Positions 5,663-6,419 of a stretch of DNA of 6,419 nt are shown piece after piece. Origin of the DNA: Clostridium sp. CAG:594 (GTDB lineage: Bacteria > Bacillota_I > Bacilli_A > RF39 > UBA660); contig FR881473.1 in NCBI GenBank assembly GCA_000434835.1, positions 1-6,419 of the forward strand. Direction: 5' to 3'. The stretch's first letter is position 1. Each line of letters begins with the position of its first letter. Made by a program: the position numbers and the translations under genes. Under the pieces are notes generated by a model. That model was not told the DNA's origin. It ran no database searches and worked only from the letters and a program-made list of their open reading frames with translations.

Positions 5663-6419
5663 ATGAAAAGAAATAAAAATGGATTTACTTTAATAGAACT
5701 TCTAGCAGTAATAGTAATACTTGGAATAATAATGACAATTGCAACTACAAATGTTATTAAAAGTATAAATAACTCAAGGGAAAAATCAAAGGAAATAGCA
5801 AAAAAAGAAATTATTAGTTATGCTGAAGCTTATTTTGCTACTAATAATAGTGGTGATGACTGTGTTTCAGTTGAAAAATTATATGACCTTGGATATTTAA
5901 CAGGTGATGTTACTAATCCAGAAACAGGAAAGAACATAACAAATAAAAGTGAATTAAGAAATCAAAAAATATGTAAAACATCAGCTTCTAATATTCCAAA
6001 TGGTACTACAACAGAAATAAATGGATATAAATACGTAATAACACCTAAAGATTCTAATAGTGCTGCAGAAGATAATAAAAAACAAGATTCTAATACAAAA
6101 GATAATAAAAAACAAGATTCAAATGTAAGTAAAACATATAAAATTGGAGACAAATTTTGTTTAAATAAAGACAAAGAGTGTTTTTATGTAATAAAAAATA
6201 ATGAAAAGACCGTTAAAGCTCTTGCAGAATATAATTTGTTTGCAGGAAATACTGTAACGTTTAGTAATGATTGTATGCAGTTAAAAACAAATGAGGAAAT
6301 CTCTTCATCTGAAAAAGGCTATGGACTTCAAAATAAAAATATGACTATTATTAATTGGGGTGGAGAGTGTATTCCAAAAGTAGTAGGAGTTGTTGAGTTT
6401 TCTTTATATAAAAATTATG
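5663..6419 (+). CDS. Prepilin-like protein fused to a gene-1-like adhesin module (3' truncated)
   Basis: I translated this from the ATG at 5663; the frame stays open to the window end (252 codons plus one base). AAGGAG lies 10 bases upstream. Gly7 then FTLIELLAVIVILGIIMTIA is a prepilin peptidase site with assembly helix and Glu12. The next part (DCVSVEKLYDLGYLTGDV, with Cys67 and Cys104) matches the compact C-terminal domain common in Firmicute prepilins. A hydrophilic linker at about 129-157 contains a duplicated DNKKQDSN unit. Residues 158-191 (TYKIGDKFCLNKDKECFYVI) closely match residues 67-100 of the surface protein at the window start, including both Cys. The visible end (VEFSLYKNY) resembles the LSFSNRTNGNYG region of gene 1. 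The unseen C-terminus therefore probably holds the same lectin-like domain, displaying it on a pilus or pseudopilus. That extension is inference. Confidence 0.85.
   Translation, partial: MKRNKNGFTLIELLAVIVILGIIMTIATTNVIKSINNSREKSKEIAKKEIISYAEAYFATNNSGDDCVSVEKLYDLGYLTGDVTNPETGKNITNKSELRNQKICKTSASNIPNGTTTEINGYKYVITPKDSNSAAEDNKKQDSNTKDNKKQDSNVSKTYKIGDKFCLNKDKECFYVIKNNEKTVKALAEYNLFAGNTVTFSNDCMQLKTNEEISSSEKGYGLQNKNMTIINWGGECIPKVVGVVEFSLYKNY
6071..6124 (+). repeat. Two-copy in-frame tandem repeat, 30-bp period, in the linker
   Basis: Two 24-base copies (6071-6094 and 6101-6124) differ at one base and are separated by ACAAAA, giving a 30-base period. They encode DNKKQDSN twice. The repeat lies between the prepilin domain and the Cys module, so it is a flexible spacer whose copy number could change by slippage without breaking the frame. 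Confidence 0.85.

Noticed and set aside
6071..6124. Start of a CRISPR-like or regulatory repeat array
   Set aside because: Only two copies, with a six-base gap, in frame and coding for a polar linker.
1..6419. Mycoplasma-type code with TGA as tryptophan
   Set aside because: All tryptophans I read are TGG, no gene needs TGA read-through, and all six visible stops are TAA. The alternative code is not strictly excluded but has no support.

Overview
The window is AT-rich, has purine-rich Shine-Dalgarno sites, and all six visible stop codons are TAA. It carries an oxygen-sensitive class III ribonucleotide reductase and type IV-like prepilins. Together these suggest an anaerobic, probably gut-associated low-GC Firmicute (Bacilli or Erysipelotrichia-like). 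Every tryptophan codon I read is TGG and no in-frame TGA is needed, so the standard bacterial code is adequate. The taxon is an inference.

Layout: (1) 2-754, plus strand, is the 3' end of a surface protein. Its C-terminus looks like the C-type-lectin/FGE-like variable domain of a diversity-generating retroelement (DGR) target, including a sharply GC-rich, A-depleted block at about 620-724. A perfect hairpin sits on its stop codon. (2) 855-1484, minus strand, is a Crp/Fnr-family regulator that converges on gene 1 through a bidirectional terminator. (3) 1485-1598 is a divergent control region with a perfect 16-bp palindrome (1525-1540). The palindrome covers the -35 of the regulator promoter and is centred at about -41.5 of a -35-less nrdD promoter. 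(4) 1599-4737 is the operon nrdD-nrdG-dut, ending in a terminator. (5) 4776 onward is a new promoter driving two prepilin-like genes in tandem; the second runs off the window end.

How the genes work together: NrdG activates NrdD, which reduces ribonucleoside triphosphates without oxygen. One product is dUTP, which Dut hydrolyses to dUMP. The adjacent Crp/Fnr-type protein is the likely activator of this operon and repressor of itself. The last gene fuses a prepilin N-terminus, through a repetitive linker, to the same Cys-containing module found in gene 1. Two members of one adhesin family therefore flank the nucleotide operon.

The most interesting material is the putative DGR variable region in gene 1 and the prediction that the truncated prepilin gene ends in a related variable domain just outside the window. 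No reverse transcriptase or template repeat is present here, so DGR activity is inferred, not shown.
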